Below, piece after piece: positions 37,566 to 45,657 of a stretch of DNA of 50,033 nt. The position numbers and the translations under genes were made by a program. Each line of letters starts with the position of its first letter. The stretch's first letter is position 1. A model generated the notes under the pieces. That model saw only the letters and a list, made by a program, of their open reading frames with translations, ran no database searches and was not told the DNA's origin. The DNA comes from Desulfosporosinus sp. (lineage in GTDB: Bacteria; Bacillota; Desulfitobacteriia; Desulfitobacteriales; Desulfitobacteriaceae), in assembly GCA_031292055.1 (NCBI GenBank), contig JARLHV010000113.1, positions 1 to 50,033 of the forward strand. Direction: 5' to 3'.

Positions 37566-37955
37566 ATGTCAAAAAAGATTGCAATTCCAACGAACGGTGA
37601 GGTCTTGGATGCCCATTTCGGTCGGGCTGCAGCATTCACAGTGTTTGAAATTGAAGGTAAAGAAGCGCGTAAAGTAAAAATTTTAAGCGCAGCGGGTCTT
37701 GAACATGAGCATGAAGGGCTCGCAAGTATGTTTAAGCGTGATGGCGTCGAAGTGCTCGTTTGTGGCGGTATCGGCGGAGGTATGATTGCTGGTATCAACG
37801 CGGTCGGGCTGGCAGTGATAACAGGGGCTTCAGGAAGTGTGGTTGATGTGGCAAAGTCGTATGCCCAGGGAACTTTGGTAAGTGTTGGGTCTGTTTGCCA
37901 AGAGCATGGGCATCATTACCATGGGCAGCACCAAGACTGGAAGGCAATACTGTAA
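37566..37955 (+). CDS. NifX/NifB-C-like (ORP-type) cofactor-binding protein 3
   Basis: 129 residues, close paralogue of the protein at 33209: KIAIPTNGEVLDAHFGRAAAF, VEVLVCGGIGGGMI, GLAVITGASGSV and a His-rich tail (CQEHGHHYHGQHQ) followed by DWKAIL. TTGGAGGAGAAAAGT precedes the ATG at 37566; an ATG five codons earlier overlaps that ribosome site and is rejected. The duplication places one copy with Mrp and one with the ferredoxin-MinD pair. A long perfect hairpin ends the cluster. Confidence 0.87.
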   Translation: MSKKIAIPTNGEVLDAHFGRAAAFTVFEIEGKEARKVKILSAAGLEHEHEGLASMFKRDGVEVLVCGGIGGGMIAGINAVGLAVITGASGSVVDVAKSYAQGTLVSVGSVCQEHGHHYHGQHQDWKAIL

Positions 37956-37982
37956 TTCACGGTTTTTGATCAAATTGCGCGC

Positions 37983-38045
37983 AGACATAATAGATAACTG
38001 GCCCTTGCAAACAGCGAGGGCCAGTTATCTATTATGTCTTATTTC
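37983..38045 (+). terminator. Long perfect hairpin ending the ORP-like cluster
   Basis: Arms 37983-38005 (AGACATAATAGATAACTGG...) and 38017-38039 are exact 23-bp complements with an 11-nt loop; TATTTCC follows. Probable terminator, much longer than needed. Confidence 0.7.
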
Positions 38046-38084
38046 CTGGAAAATTCATATTCGATATGTAATTAGTAAAACTAT

Positions 38085-38196
38085 GATATTATAAAACTAT
38101 TATATTATAAAACTATGATATTATAAAACTATGATATTATAAAACTATGATATTGTAAAACTATGATATTATAAAACTATGATATTGTAAAACTAT
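38085..38196. repeat. 16-bp tandem repeat, seven copies
   Basis: Unit GATATTATAAAACTAT: copies 1, 3, 4 and 6 are identical, copy 2 begins with T, copies 5 and 7 have GATATTG. Degenerate partial copies flank it (38068-38084 and 38197-38203). It lies 75 bp upstream of the hybrid kinase gene. Each unit carries -10-like TATTAT/TATAAA words. Confidence 0.95.
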
Positions 38197-38271
38197 ATAT
38201 TGCTGATTAAAATGAAGCAGAATGATGCGAAAAGCTAGAACGTATAGTGTTAGATGTGGGGGAATAAATGC

Positions 38272-41200
38272 ATGAATGATAATAAATGCTCTTATAGAGA
38301 CTTATTTGTTAACAATCGAGCAATAATGCTTTTGATTAATCCAGAAACATCTGAAATTGTAGATTGTAACCTTTCGGCCTGCTCTTTTTATGGTTATTCT
38401 TATGATGATATGTTGAGATTAAAGATAACTGATCTTAATTCGCTTACAGAACAACTAGTTGTTAAAGAAATGAATCTTGCTAAAGCGGAGCAGAGCAGTC
38501 ATTTCTATTTTAAGCATAGACTATCAAATGGACAAATTCGAGATGTTGATGTTAATTCTACGCCTATCACTTTTGAAGGGAAAAATTTACTATCTTCAAC
38601 TATTTGGGACATAACAGATTATGAAAATTATAGTAATAAACTCAAAACTAAAAATAATGCACTTGAAAAACTTGTAGGTGAGAGAACCTATCAACTCCAA
38701 GAGGCTAATGCCAAATTGCAGCAAGAAATACTAAAACATAGAAAAACAGAAGAGGCCTTTCGCAACTTGAATGCTCACCTTGAAAATGAAGTCGGGGAAC
38801 GAACCAAGCAACTTAAAGAAGCGAACGAAAGGATGTCTAAGCAAAAAGAACAGCTAGAAGTAATTATTGAAAATATGTCCGATGCCTTGTTAATCTTTGA
38901 TAAAGACGGTAATTATATAACTGTAAATAAATCGGCAAGAAATACTTATGGACATTTATGTGGACAGTCTAAAAAGATCGGTGAGGGACGTAACCACGCG
39001 GAGTATTACAATGCGAATGGTGATTTAGTTCCACATGAAGATGTGCCTGGGCGAAGAGTTAAAAGGGGCGAAAAACTAATAGGATATCGGATGAAGATTA
39101 AAGCTGGCAATAGTTTTGTTGACACTGATATAAATGGAACACCAATTTTTGATAAGGATGGTAACTTTGTTGTAGGAATATTGTGTTGTCGTGATGTTAC
39201 AGAAAAAACAACTATGGCAGAAGCTCTGCAAGAAAGTGAAGCAAAATACAAGGAACTGTTTAATAATATACTTTTAGGTCAGGCACAATATAAAATAATT
39301 TTTGATGCAGACGGAAAACCTATTGATTATTTAATAACTGAGGTTAATCCAGCTTATGAAAGAATGACAAGACTTACACGCAACGAACTTATTGGAAATC
39401 AGGCCACAAAACTATTTTCAGGGCTAGAGAATTCTTCAGTCAATTGGATTGGGATTTTTGAGGAAGTTGCGTTGACGGGAAAGTCTGTTGCCATGGAGGT
39501 ATACTCAGATGTAATGAACAGATGGTATGACACCCTTTATTATTGCCCAAAACCTGGATATGCGGCAAGCATTTTTTCTGATATTACCGATAGGAAAAAC
39601 AATGAAAAGGAACTAAGAAAAACAAAGGAACGATTACAAGAGGCTCAGGAATTTGCACATTTGGGATACTGGGAACTCGATACAATAAATAAAAAATATC
39701 TGTGGTCGGATGAACTATTTCGCATGTGTGGCTTTAAACCACAGGAATTTTCACCAACTCTAAATGATTTCATTAAAATAATTCATTTAGACGATAGACA
39801 ATTTGTGATAAATTTCACAAAAGAACCGTTGGATGCAAATGAACGCGAACTTAACTTTAGGATAATAAGACAAGATCATGAGATAATGTGGATTCATGAA
39901 AAGATTAAATATGAGTTTGATTCTTCTATAAAGTTGGTTCGAATTTACGGCGTAGTCCAAGATATAACACGCCAAAAACTGGATGAAGTCAAACTTAAAA
40001 TAAGTGAAAATAAATTTAAGAATCTTGCTGAAACCCTTGGCGAAGTAATCTGGATTCGTCAAGATGGGAAAACCATTTATATTAATCCAGCCTACGAGAA
40101 AATATGGGGAAGCACCTGTCAAAGTCTCTATGATAACCCGCAATCATTTCTTGACGCAATACACCCTGATGATAAAGAGCGGGTTATTCAAGCGTATTTG
40201 GTAGAGTACGCTTCAAAAGGTTCATTTGATGAACAATATAAGATTATCAGACCCGATGGAACAACCCGCTGGATCTGGGCAAGGACATATCCAATTTATG
40301 ACGAAAGTGGGGGAATCATTCGCAGGGTAGGTGTCGCTGATGATATAACAAGAATCAAAGAATACGAGGAATCATTAAAACAGGCGAAGGAATTAGCAGA
40401 GATCGCCAATAAAGCAAAAAGTCAGTTCCTCGCAAATATGAGTCATGAAATAAGGACTCCTATGAATGTGATTGTGGGTTTTATCGATTTACTCTCTCGG
40501 ACGCGTCTGGAAAAAGCGCAAGCAAGTTATCTGACAGAAGTCAAGAATGCTACAGACGCTCTGCTGATTTTGATTAATAATATTTTGGATTATTCAAAAA
40601 TCGAAGCGGGAAAGATGATGATCGAAAAAATACCATTCAATATTCATAAACTTGTGTATGGAATAGTTTCCTTATTTTCACCAAAAGCTCACGAAAAAGG
40701 AATTAGAATAGTTTCATATATCGAAAGAGGAGTTCCCTGTGGAGTTCTAGGGGATCCTGGTAGATTGAGGCAGGTATTAAATAACCTGATAAGCAATGCC
40801 GTCAAATTCACAGAAAAAGGTGAAGTGGCGGTTAAAGTAAGGGTGTTGAAGGAAAGTAAAGAAAAGGCACTTTTGCAGATTGAAATTCAGGATACGGGAA
40901 TTGGTATATCAGGGGAGACTCAGCAAAAGCTATTCCAAGCTTTTATGCAAGCAGATGTTTCTACGACACGAAAGTATGAAGGAACGGGCCTTGGACTTGC
41001 TATATCGAAAAAATTATTAGAGCTTATCGGCGGAGATATTAAAGTTGTCAGCGAGTTGGACAAAGGTTGTACCTTCATCATAACGTTAGAGCTAGAAAAA
41101 AAGCAACAAGAAGACGAGGAGCAGAAATTCAGACCATCTAACTTGAGTAAGCTAAGCCGTTCAATAATAGAAGGACGTCGCAGGCCGAAAAATAATAGCA

Positions 41201-41556
41201 TCTTACTCGTTGAAGATATGTTAGCAAATCAAAGGTTAGAAATGATCATGTTAACAAGGCTTGGTTATTCAGTTGAACTGGCTACAGAGGGTAAACAGGC
41301 AGTTGAGAAGTGCAGAACTAAAAAATATAGTCTTATTTTAATGGATTGTCAAATGCCTGTGATGGATGGTTATGAAGCGACGGATCAAATAAAAAAGACG
41401 AGTATGTTGAATAAGAACACTACAGTGATTGCGATGACAGCGCACGCTTTGGAGGGCGCTCGAGAAAAATGTATTGCAGCTGGCATGGATGACTATATAA
41501 GTAAACCTGTCACTATGGCAGTACTCGAGGATACACTTGGGAAATATCTGAATTAA
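38272..41556 (+). CDS. Hybrid sensor histidine kinase with multiple PAS domains
   Basis: 1094 residues, soluble. Five PAS/PAC-type sensor domains follow each other (about residues 10-115, 200-320, 325-440, 455-570 and 580-700), the first two separated by a coiled coil (two ERT-QL-EAN heptad-rich stretches). Then HisKA with His725 (MSHEIRTPMN), HATPase (NLISNAVKFT; DTGIGI; GTGLGLAISKKL), and a C-terminal receiver with Asp1025 (LILMDCQMPVMDG). No HPt domain is attached, so phosphate probably passes to the separate HPt protein at 43358. GGGGGA precedes the ATG at 38272; an in-frame ATG six codons earlier is less likely. The 16-bp tandem repeats stand in its promoter region. PAS domains suggest a cytoplasmic redox or ligand signal. 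Confidence 0.93.
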   Translation: MNDNKCSYRDLFVNNRAIMLLINPETSEIVDCNLSACSFYGYSYDDMLRLKITDLNSLTEQLVVKEMNLAKAEQSSHFYFKHRLSNGQIRDVDVNSTPITFEGKNLLSSTIWDITDYENYSNKLKTKNNALEKLVGERTYQLQEANAKLQQEILKHRKTEEAFRNLNAHLENEVGERTKQLKEANERMSKQKEQLEVIIENMSDALLIFDKDGNYITVNKSARNTYGHLCGQSKKIGEGRNHAEYYNANGDLVPHEDVPGRRVKRGEKLIGYRMKIKAGNSFVDTDINGTPIFDKDGNFVVGILCCRDVTEKTTMAEALQESEAKYKELFNNILLGQAQYKIIFDADGKPIDYLITEVNPAYERMTRLTRNELIGNQATKLFSGLENSSVNWIGIFEEVALTGKSVAMEVYSDVMNRWYDTLYYCPKPGYAASIFSDITDRKNNEKELRKTKERLQEAQEFAHLGYWELDTINKKYLWSDELFRMCGFKPQEFSPTLNDFIKIIHLDDRQFVINFTKEPLDANERELNFRIIRQDHEIMWIHEKIKYEFDSSIKLVRIYGVVQDITRQKLDEVKLKISENKFKNLAETLGEVIWIRQDGKTIYINPAYEKIWGSTCQSLYDNPQSFLDAIHPDDKERVIQAYLVEYASKGSFDEQYKIIRPDGTTRWIWARTYPIYDESGGIIRRVGVADDITRIKEYEESLKQAKELAEIANKAKSQFLANMSHEIRTPMNVIVGFIDLLSRTRLEKAQASYLTEVKNATDALLILINNILDYSKIEAGKMMIEKIPFNIHKLVYGIVSLFSPKAHEKGIRIVSYIERGVPCGVLGDPGRLRQVLNNLISNAVKFTEKGEVAVKVRVLKESKEKALLQIEIQDTGIGISGETQQKLFQAFMQADVSTTRKYEGTGLGLAISKKLLELIGGDIKVVSELDKGCTFIITLELEKKQQEDEEQKFRPSNLSKLSRSIIEGRRRPKNNSILLVEDMLANQRLEMIMLTRLGYSVELATEGKQAVEKCRTKKYSLILMDCQMPVMDGYEATDQIKKTSMLNKNTTVIAMTAHALEGAREKCIAAGMDDYISKPVTMAVLEDTLGKYLN

Positions 41557-41783
41557 ATAACACCAGATACGTTAGCTTTCGGAGCAGGATAAAATGTAGG
41601 AAATCTGTGCTTTTGGCATTTAAACCAATGCTGTTAGGACTGTTATGGTATCTAACAAATAAGGTATACTGTAAATTGTAGATTGGGGTACTATTGAACA
41701 AATTTTCGGGACCAAATGATGAGCTTTTCAAAAATTTGATGATGGTTATTCTAAGATGAGAAATGAATTCAGGAGGAACAAAC

Positions 41784-42179
41784 GTGCTGCACGTGCTATT
41801 TATAAAAAACGATGAGGAACTCGAACGTGCTCATGTAATGATGAGTGAATTACTGGAACGATACGCGCCTAGTCAGGCACTCAGATTGGAGGTTGCAGTC
41901 AATGAAGCGATAAATAATGGTTTCAACTCCGGTGGGCGAGTGTGCGTCAAAATAAGGCGGGTAGGGGACAAAATGATCATAAGAGTAAGAGACGACGGGC
42001 CTGGTTTTAACACTAAGGAAGTAAATGTAGAATTAAAGAAAAACATTTTTATAGAGAAATTCGAAGAAATACAGGAGTCAAAAGGTGGACGTGGGATTTT
42101 ATTGATGAAACTATTTTGTGATAGAGTGATATATAACACTAAGGGCAACGAAGTGCTATTGATGAATAAACTTAACTAA
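41784..42179 (+). CDS. RsbW/SpoIIAB-like ATPase (anti-sigma-factor kinase family)
   Basis: 131 residues. GHKL ATPase of the HATPase_c_2 class: N box LEVAVNEAINNGF, G1 RDDGPGF, and G2 GGRGILLMKLFCD. Such proteins bind a sigma factor or phosphorylate an antagonist. The ATG at 41763 lacks a ribosome site, while AGGAGG ends 7 nt before the GTG at 41784, giving MLHVLFIKNDEEL. No sigma factor or antagonist gene is adjacent. It lies 228 bp after the hybrid kinase and may be an output of that pathway. The partner-switch role is inferred from the family. Confidence 0.82.
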   Translation: MLHVLFIKNDEELERAHVMMSELLERYAPSQALRLEVAVNEAINNGFNSGGRVCVKIRRVGDKMIIRVRDDGPGFNTKEVNVELKKNIFIEKFEEIQESKGGRGILLMKLFCDRVIYNTKGNEVLLMNKLN

Positions 42180-42227
42180 GAGAATAAATGAGAATAAGGA
42201 AAAAATAATGTATTTTTGCGGGTAACC

Positions 42228-42890
42228 TCATACTACTAAAGAATTTCTAATTGCGTACACCGCAAGTTGAGTTCTGTCTTTAAGTTGAAGCTTGGAAATT
42301 ATTGTTGTAATAGTATTTTTGACGGTGCCTTCAGCAATAAACAGGGAACTACCAATTTCTTTGTTGTCTTTTCCGTCAACGATCATCTGAAGAATACCTA
42401 ATTCTCTATCTGTAATAATTATCTCGATATCGTCAACGGTAACCTTAGTACTGTTGAAGTCTTTCGGCTTATTGAGTTGCTGACTGAATGATGCAGATTT
42501 GAAAACATCCATATGAATAATTTGTAGGCCATAGTAGGTGCTTTTTATAGAAAGAATCAATTCTTCTGTACCAACATTCTTTAGAATATAACCGTTTGCC
42601 CCATTGTTGATTGCCTGAGCAACATCTAATTGATCAGCGGATGCAGTAAGGATGAGAACTTTGATATGAGGATAATTTGATTTGATCAATTTAGTCGCCT
42701 CAGTACCACAGCATACAGGCATGGAAATATCCATAAGCACAACATCAGGATTGAATTTTCCGCATAATTCATATGCTTCTCTGCCATTGGCAGCACAAGC
42801 AACAACCCTTATGTCGCTATTGTTTTCGATAATAGATTTAAAGGATTCTCGTAAGAGTTTTTGATCATCTGCAATTAAAATTTTCACCAT
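42228..42890 (-). CDS. NarL/LuxR-family response regulator
   Basis: 220 residues. Receiver with acidic D8 D9, Asp54 (LMDISMP), Thr in ILTASADQ and Lys in ILKNVG, then a linker of about 30 residues and a LuxR-type helix-turn-helix (ITDRELGILQMIVDGKDNKE, then LFIAEGTVKNTITTII). Transcribed leftwards, convergent with the RsbW-like gene. No HisKA_3 kinase is next to it, so the HPt protein upstream or the hybrid kinase opposite are the likely phosphodonors. Start: GAGGTATTTTTATGG at 42890. Confidence 0.92.
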   Translation of the reverse strand: MVKILIADDQKLLRESFKSIIENNSDIRVVACAANGREAYELCGKFNPDVVLMDISMPVCCGTEATKLIKSNYPHIKVLILTASADQLDVAQAINNGANGYILKNVGTEELILSIKSTYYGLQIIHMDVFKSASFSQQLNKPKDFNSTKVTVDDIEIIITDRELGILQMIVDGKDNKEIGSSLFIAEGTVKNTITTIISKLQLKDRTQLAVYAIRNSLVV

Positions 42891-43000
42891 AAAAATACCT
42901 CATTTACAAATTGCATTCTACGCCGCCAGATCACTGAGATACTGGGTATTATGCTTTTGGCATTAACTGCTATGATTTAAGGTACTAGACTCAGTTAATC

Positions 43001-43278
43001 AACCACAGATTACACAGATTAACACAGAATAAATACATTTTGGCTCTAAACTACAAATCGCTTGTAACTCAATTGATGACAAGCCAAAGTTGATTAAAAG
43101 GCCTCGTTTTAACCCTGATAAACCGCTTCGAGAACCCCTGGTCCAAGTGTCCGGTGTACCTCCATTGCTGCACCAATAATGGCATCGGTCTGTGAATCCC
43201 GTTCCACATTCTCCATCCCTTTTATCCTTTGTCTGTGTGTTTCTATCGAATCGTTCTTAATCTGTGTAATCTGTGGTT
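43001..43278. mobile_element. 278-bp element with 22-bp inverted ends around a GxxExxY relic
   Basis: AACCACAGATTACACAG... (43001-43022) is repeated as its exact complement at 43257-43278. These CACAGATTACACAGATTAACACAGA sequences are a non-coding word I know from several bacterial genomes, often near GxxExxY genes. Inside lies the start of such a gene (43109-43216, minus strand). The element resembles a decayed cassette or a miniature element. No transposase is visible. It explains most of the gene-free stretch 42891-43357. Confidence 0.6.
43109..43216 (-). pseudogene. GxxExxY-family protein, N-terminal fragment
   Basis: A 35-codon frame (ATG at 43216, TAA at 43109) reads MENVERDSQTDAIIGAAMEV followed by HRTLGPGVLEAVYQG. 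DAIIGAAxEVHxxLGPGxLExxY is the hallmark of GxxExxY (PD-(D/E)XK-like) proteins, which are normally about 125-130 residues. The rest is missing, so this is a relic. It is enclosed by 22-bp inverted repeats. Confidence 0.75.
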
Positions 43279-43357
43279 CCCCGTTCAGAATTCCCCAAGG
43301 CGTATTTACAGTGTTTCTCCTTGTAGGAGGTATAAAAAAATGCGGGATTTTAGGTTA

Positions 43358-43729
43358 TCATATAACAAAACCTTTCTGCTCGAAGTAACAAGCAATTTCT
43401 TTGATTGCGTTTTCACAAATGACAAAGAAATTATTGAAAAGAGATTCGATATGCATAAAGTCTCCATTGGTTATATTTGTTAAAGCATTACTAATTTCCA
43501 AAGTTTCTTCATAAATGTCTAAGATCCTATAGTTAGCTGAAATTCCTTTGATGTTATGGTTAATCTGTTTTAGCTGGTCGAGATCTTTTTCACATAGATA
43601 GGTTTTCAGCTTAAAAACTTCTGAATTGATTTCCTTAGTTAGATCAGAGAAAAGATCAGCGATATTTTCGATAGGGAGGCCAAGAAGATCAGAAAAGCCT
43701 TTCAGATCATATCTGCAGTCAGAATCCAT
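43358..43729 (-). CDS. HPt-domain phosphotransfer protein
   Basis: 123 residues, all helical. His58 lies in the HPt motif INHNIKGISANYR (HxxKG). A four-helix bundle of this size with one such His relays phosphate between receivers. The only hybrid kinase near is 38272-41556, whose own receiver lacks an HPt partner, and a NarL-type regulator lies 470 bp downstream on the same strand, so the three fit a kinase-receiver-HPt-regulator relay (inference). GAAAGGAAAAACAAC precedes the ATG. Confidence 0.82.
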   Translation of the reverse strand: MDSDCRYDLKGFSDLLGLPIENIADLFSDLTKEINSEVFKLKTYLCEKDLDQLKQINHNIKGISANYRILDIYEETLEISNALTNITNGDFMHIESLFNNFFVICENAIKEIACYFEQKGFVI

Positions 43730-44065
43730 GTTGTTTTTCCTTTCAATTCAATCAGTTATCATAATAAGTATACATTAAAAGTATGAGCTAAATAGTAATC
43801 ATAAAAATGTTTACTTACGGAAGTATTGCCTTCAAGTTGCTACGGCTACGCTTAAAATCTTTTTGAATGCAAGACAAATAAGTAATTGATTCGCAAAAGA
43901 GTCAAATCAATTACATTATTTAGGGAAACACCTGATGGAATAGTTGATCTTGAAAGGCTAAAGATTCTTTTTTATAACAAAAATGAAGATGTTATTACCA
44001 AGAGTGTTGCAGCATTGATAACCATCAGTTTCGATTGAAAGTCTATTGATGTCCCCAAAAGAATT
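43730..44065. other. Gene-free stretch with a possible ORF relic
   Basis: The only frame of note is 43886-44038 on the plus strand (TTG start, 50 codons: LIRKRVKSITLFRETPDGIV, DLERLKILFYNKNEDVITKS, VAALITISFD). It is protein-like but has no ribosome site and no family that I recognise; probably a relic. Otherwise nothing is seen. Confidence 0.3.
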
Positions 44066-45211
44066 CTATGGCGTAATCATAGCACTTATGTGTGCTTGAT
44101 AGATCAGATTATGACCTTTATCGGTAGGATGAGGGTCCAGTAGGCTCATACCTGTTACCGGGTCTCCCTGGTTATTTAGAAATAGGGGATAAACGTCGAC
44201 AACTTTGTATTCATTGTCAGATTTTTTGATTATTGTATTTATATCTTGAATATAGGGATCATATACTCCAAAAATGTACTTGTCCACAGTGTTGTCTTGA
44301 ATTAAGGGGTTATAGAGTGTCATGGCATAGACTTGCGCATTAGGAGCCAGCGTTCTTATGGTAGTAATTATCTTGCTCCAATCAGAAGTGAATTGAGTAA
44401 CACCAGCGGTCAAAGACTTAGGGAGATTTTCGGGGCTCATCAGATTTAATAAAATTGCAAGGTTAGAAGGATCCGACAGTTTGTTATTCAAGTCGCTGGC
44501 AAAATTAGGATCTTGGGGATTAAGTCCGAAAGCAGCAGCAACCGCGGCAATCGTAGGCTTTAACAGGTTGTTGCTGCCAATGCTAATAGTTATGACTTTC
44601 GCTTTATTGATAGTTTGCTGAACATTGCTTTCTTGCAATTGTGTGAGCAAGGCAGTGCTTGTGTATCCAGAAATAGCAAGGTTGTCTAGTTCCATTCCTG
44701 TGCCCGTATTCTCCGGCTGGTTCTTCAAATAGTTATAGAACAAATCAACATAGCCTTTACCTGGGGATACACTTATATCACAGGCTATGGAATCTCCCAA
44801 TGCAACATAGTTATTGCCAGTTACTGCAACATTAGTTGTTACAAGAAACGATAGCGTAGTCGAATCTGACAATAGTTGTCCAGATAAACTCTTAATGCCA
44901 GGATTCACTGATAATTTATAATTTACTCCATTTGTAAAAGGAAGAGAGTGTTTTACTATAACTACTTTTGGATCATTGGGATCAACTGAAGGACTAATAC
45001 TAAATGAAGTACCATCAGAAAGATCTAAGCTGATATTGTCCTGCAATGTGCTACTGTCCACCGGTTGACTAAAGGTAATTTTCCATTCCTTGTTTACTGG
45101 TACATTTTGTTGTGCAGGTAACGCCTTGGCAAATACCGGAAGTGCGATTGCAAATATTAGGATTAAAGATAAAAATAAAGAACTGATAGTTAAGTATTTT
45201 TTTTTTGCCAT
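44066..45211 (-). CDS. Secreted SGNH/GDSL hydrolase with SbsA Ig-like domain
   Basis: 381 residues. A signal peptide (KKKYLTISSLFLSLILIFAIALPVFA) is followed by an SbsA/Big_5-type Ig-like domain (about 32-127: VPVNKEWKITFSQPVDSSTL, SGQLLSDSTTLSFLV) and a C-terminal SGNH hydrolase. Nucleophile Ser141 lies in VALGDSIA, block III in ISIGSNN, and the catalytic Asp/His in LLDPHPTDKGH. It is an extracellular esterase or lipase; substrate unknown, possibly wall- or polymer-linked acyl groups, since the Ig-like domain suggests surface attachment. AGAGGAGGAATAAACT precedes the ATG. Monocistronic. Confidence 0.9.
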   Translation of the reverse strand: MAKKKYLTISSLFLSLILIFAIALPVFAKALPAQQNVPVNKEWKITFSQPVDSSTLQDNISLDLSDGTSFSISPSVDPNDPKVVIVKHSLPFTNGVNYKLSVNPGIKSLSGQLLSDSTTLSFLVTTNVAVTGNNYVALGDSIACDISVSPGKGYVDLFYNYLKNQPENTGTGMELDNLAISGYTSTALLTQLQESNVQQTINKAKVITISIGSNNLLKPTIAAVAAAFGLNPQDPNFASDLNNKLSDPSNLAILLNLMSPENLPKSLTAGVTQFTSDWSKIITTIRTLAPNAQVYAMTLYNPLIQDNTVDKYIFGVYDPYIQDINTIIKKSDNEYKVVDVYPLFLNNQGDPVTGMSLLDPHPTDKGHNLIYQAHISAMITP

Positions 45212-45518
45212 AGTTTATTCCTCCTCTTACTTTTTATGCCTTACATGAGAATGAGTATATAGCAAGGATAAGAAAGATTCAATGAATATTAAAACTTTGG
45301 CGCAATCTCAGTCAGTGTGTGACTTGAGCGAAAAGCCAAGACTATCAACAACTAGATTTTGATGTATCTGAGTTGCGAGCCGGACATAGTTAACAGGCTC
45401 GTTTGCCAAATTTGCTGCATTGCTTGGAAATAGATAGAACTCTTGAATACCTCTGTTGACCATTGAATATGGCATTAGTTAATAATATAATAATATTGTA
45501 AACGTAAAAATAAAGGGA

Positions 45519-45611
45519 ATGATCGTTAGTATCGGAGCTGAAGAGGGACAAGGCTCAGCTCTTGTCCAAAATTCTGGAGCTATTGGTTTCAAAATCGCCT
45601 TGGTTGCTTGA
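45519..45611 (+). pseudogene. Possible short-chain dehydrogenase N-terminal relic
   Basis: A 30-codon frame reads MIVSIGAEEGQGSALVQNSG, then AIGFKIALVA, ending in TGA. It recalls the Rossmann start of SDR enzymes (GAxxGxGxALxxxxAxxGFKVALVAR). The fragment is too short to be sure. It lies in the 446-bp gap 45212-45657 before the MFS gene, where no other gene is seen. Confidence 0.35.
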
Positions 45612-45657
45612 AATAAAACGAAGTTAAATGCGATGGCAGAAAGGAGTAGCATAACTA

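Noticed and set aside
33209..37955. Nitrogenase cofactor (nif) cluster
   Set aside because: NifX-like proteins are present but no nifH/D/K/E/N/B; the companions are ORP-type ATPases.
38085..38196. CRISPR array
   Set aside because: Units are 16 bp in direct contact with no spacers; no cas genes near.
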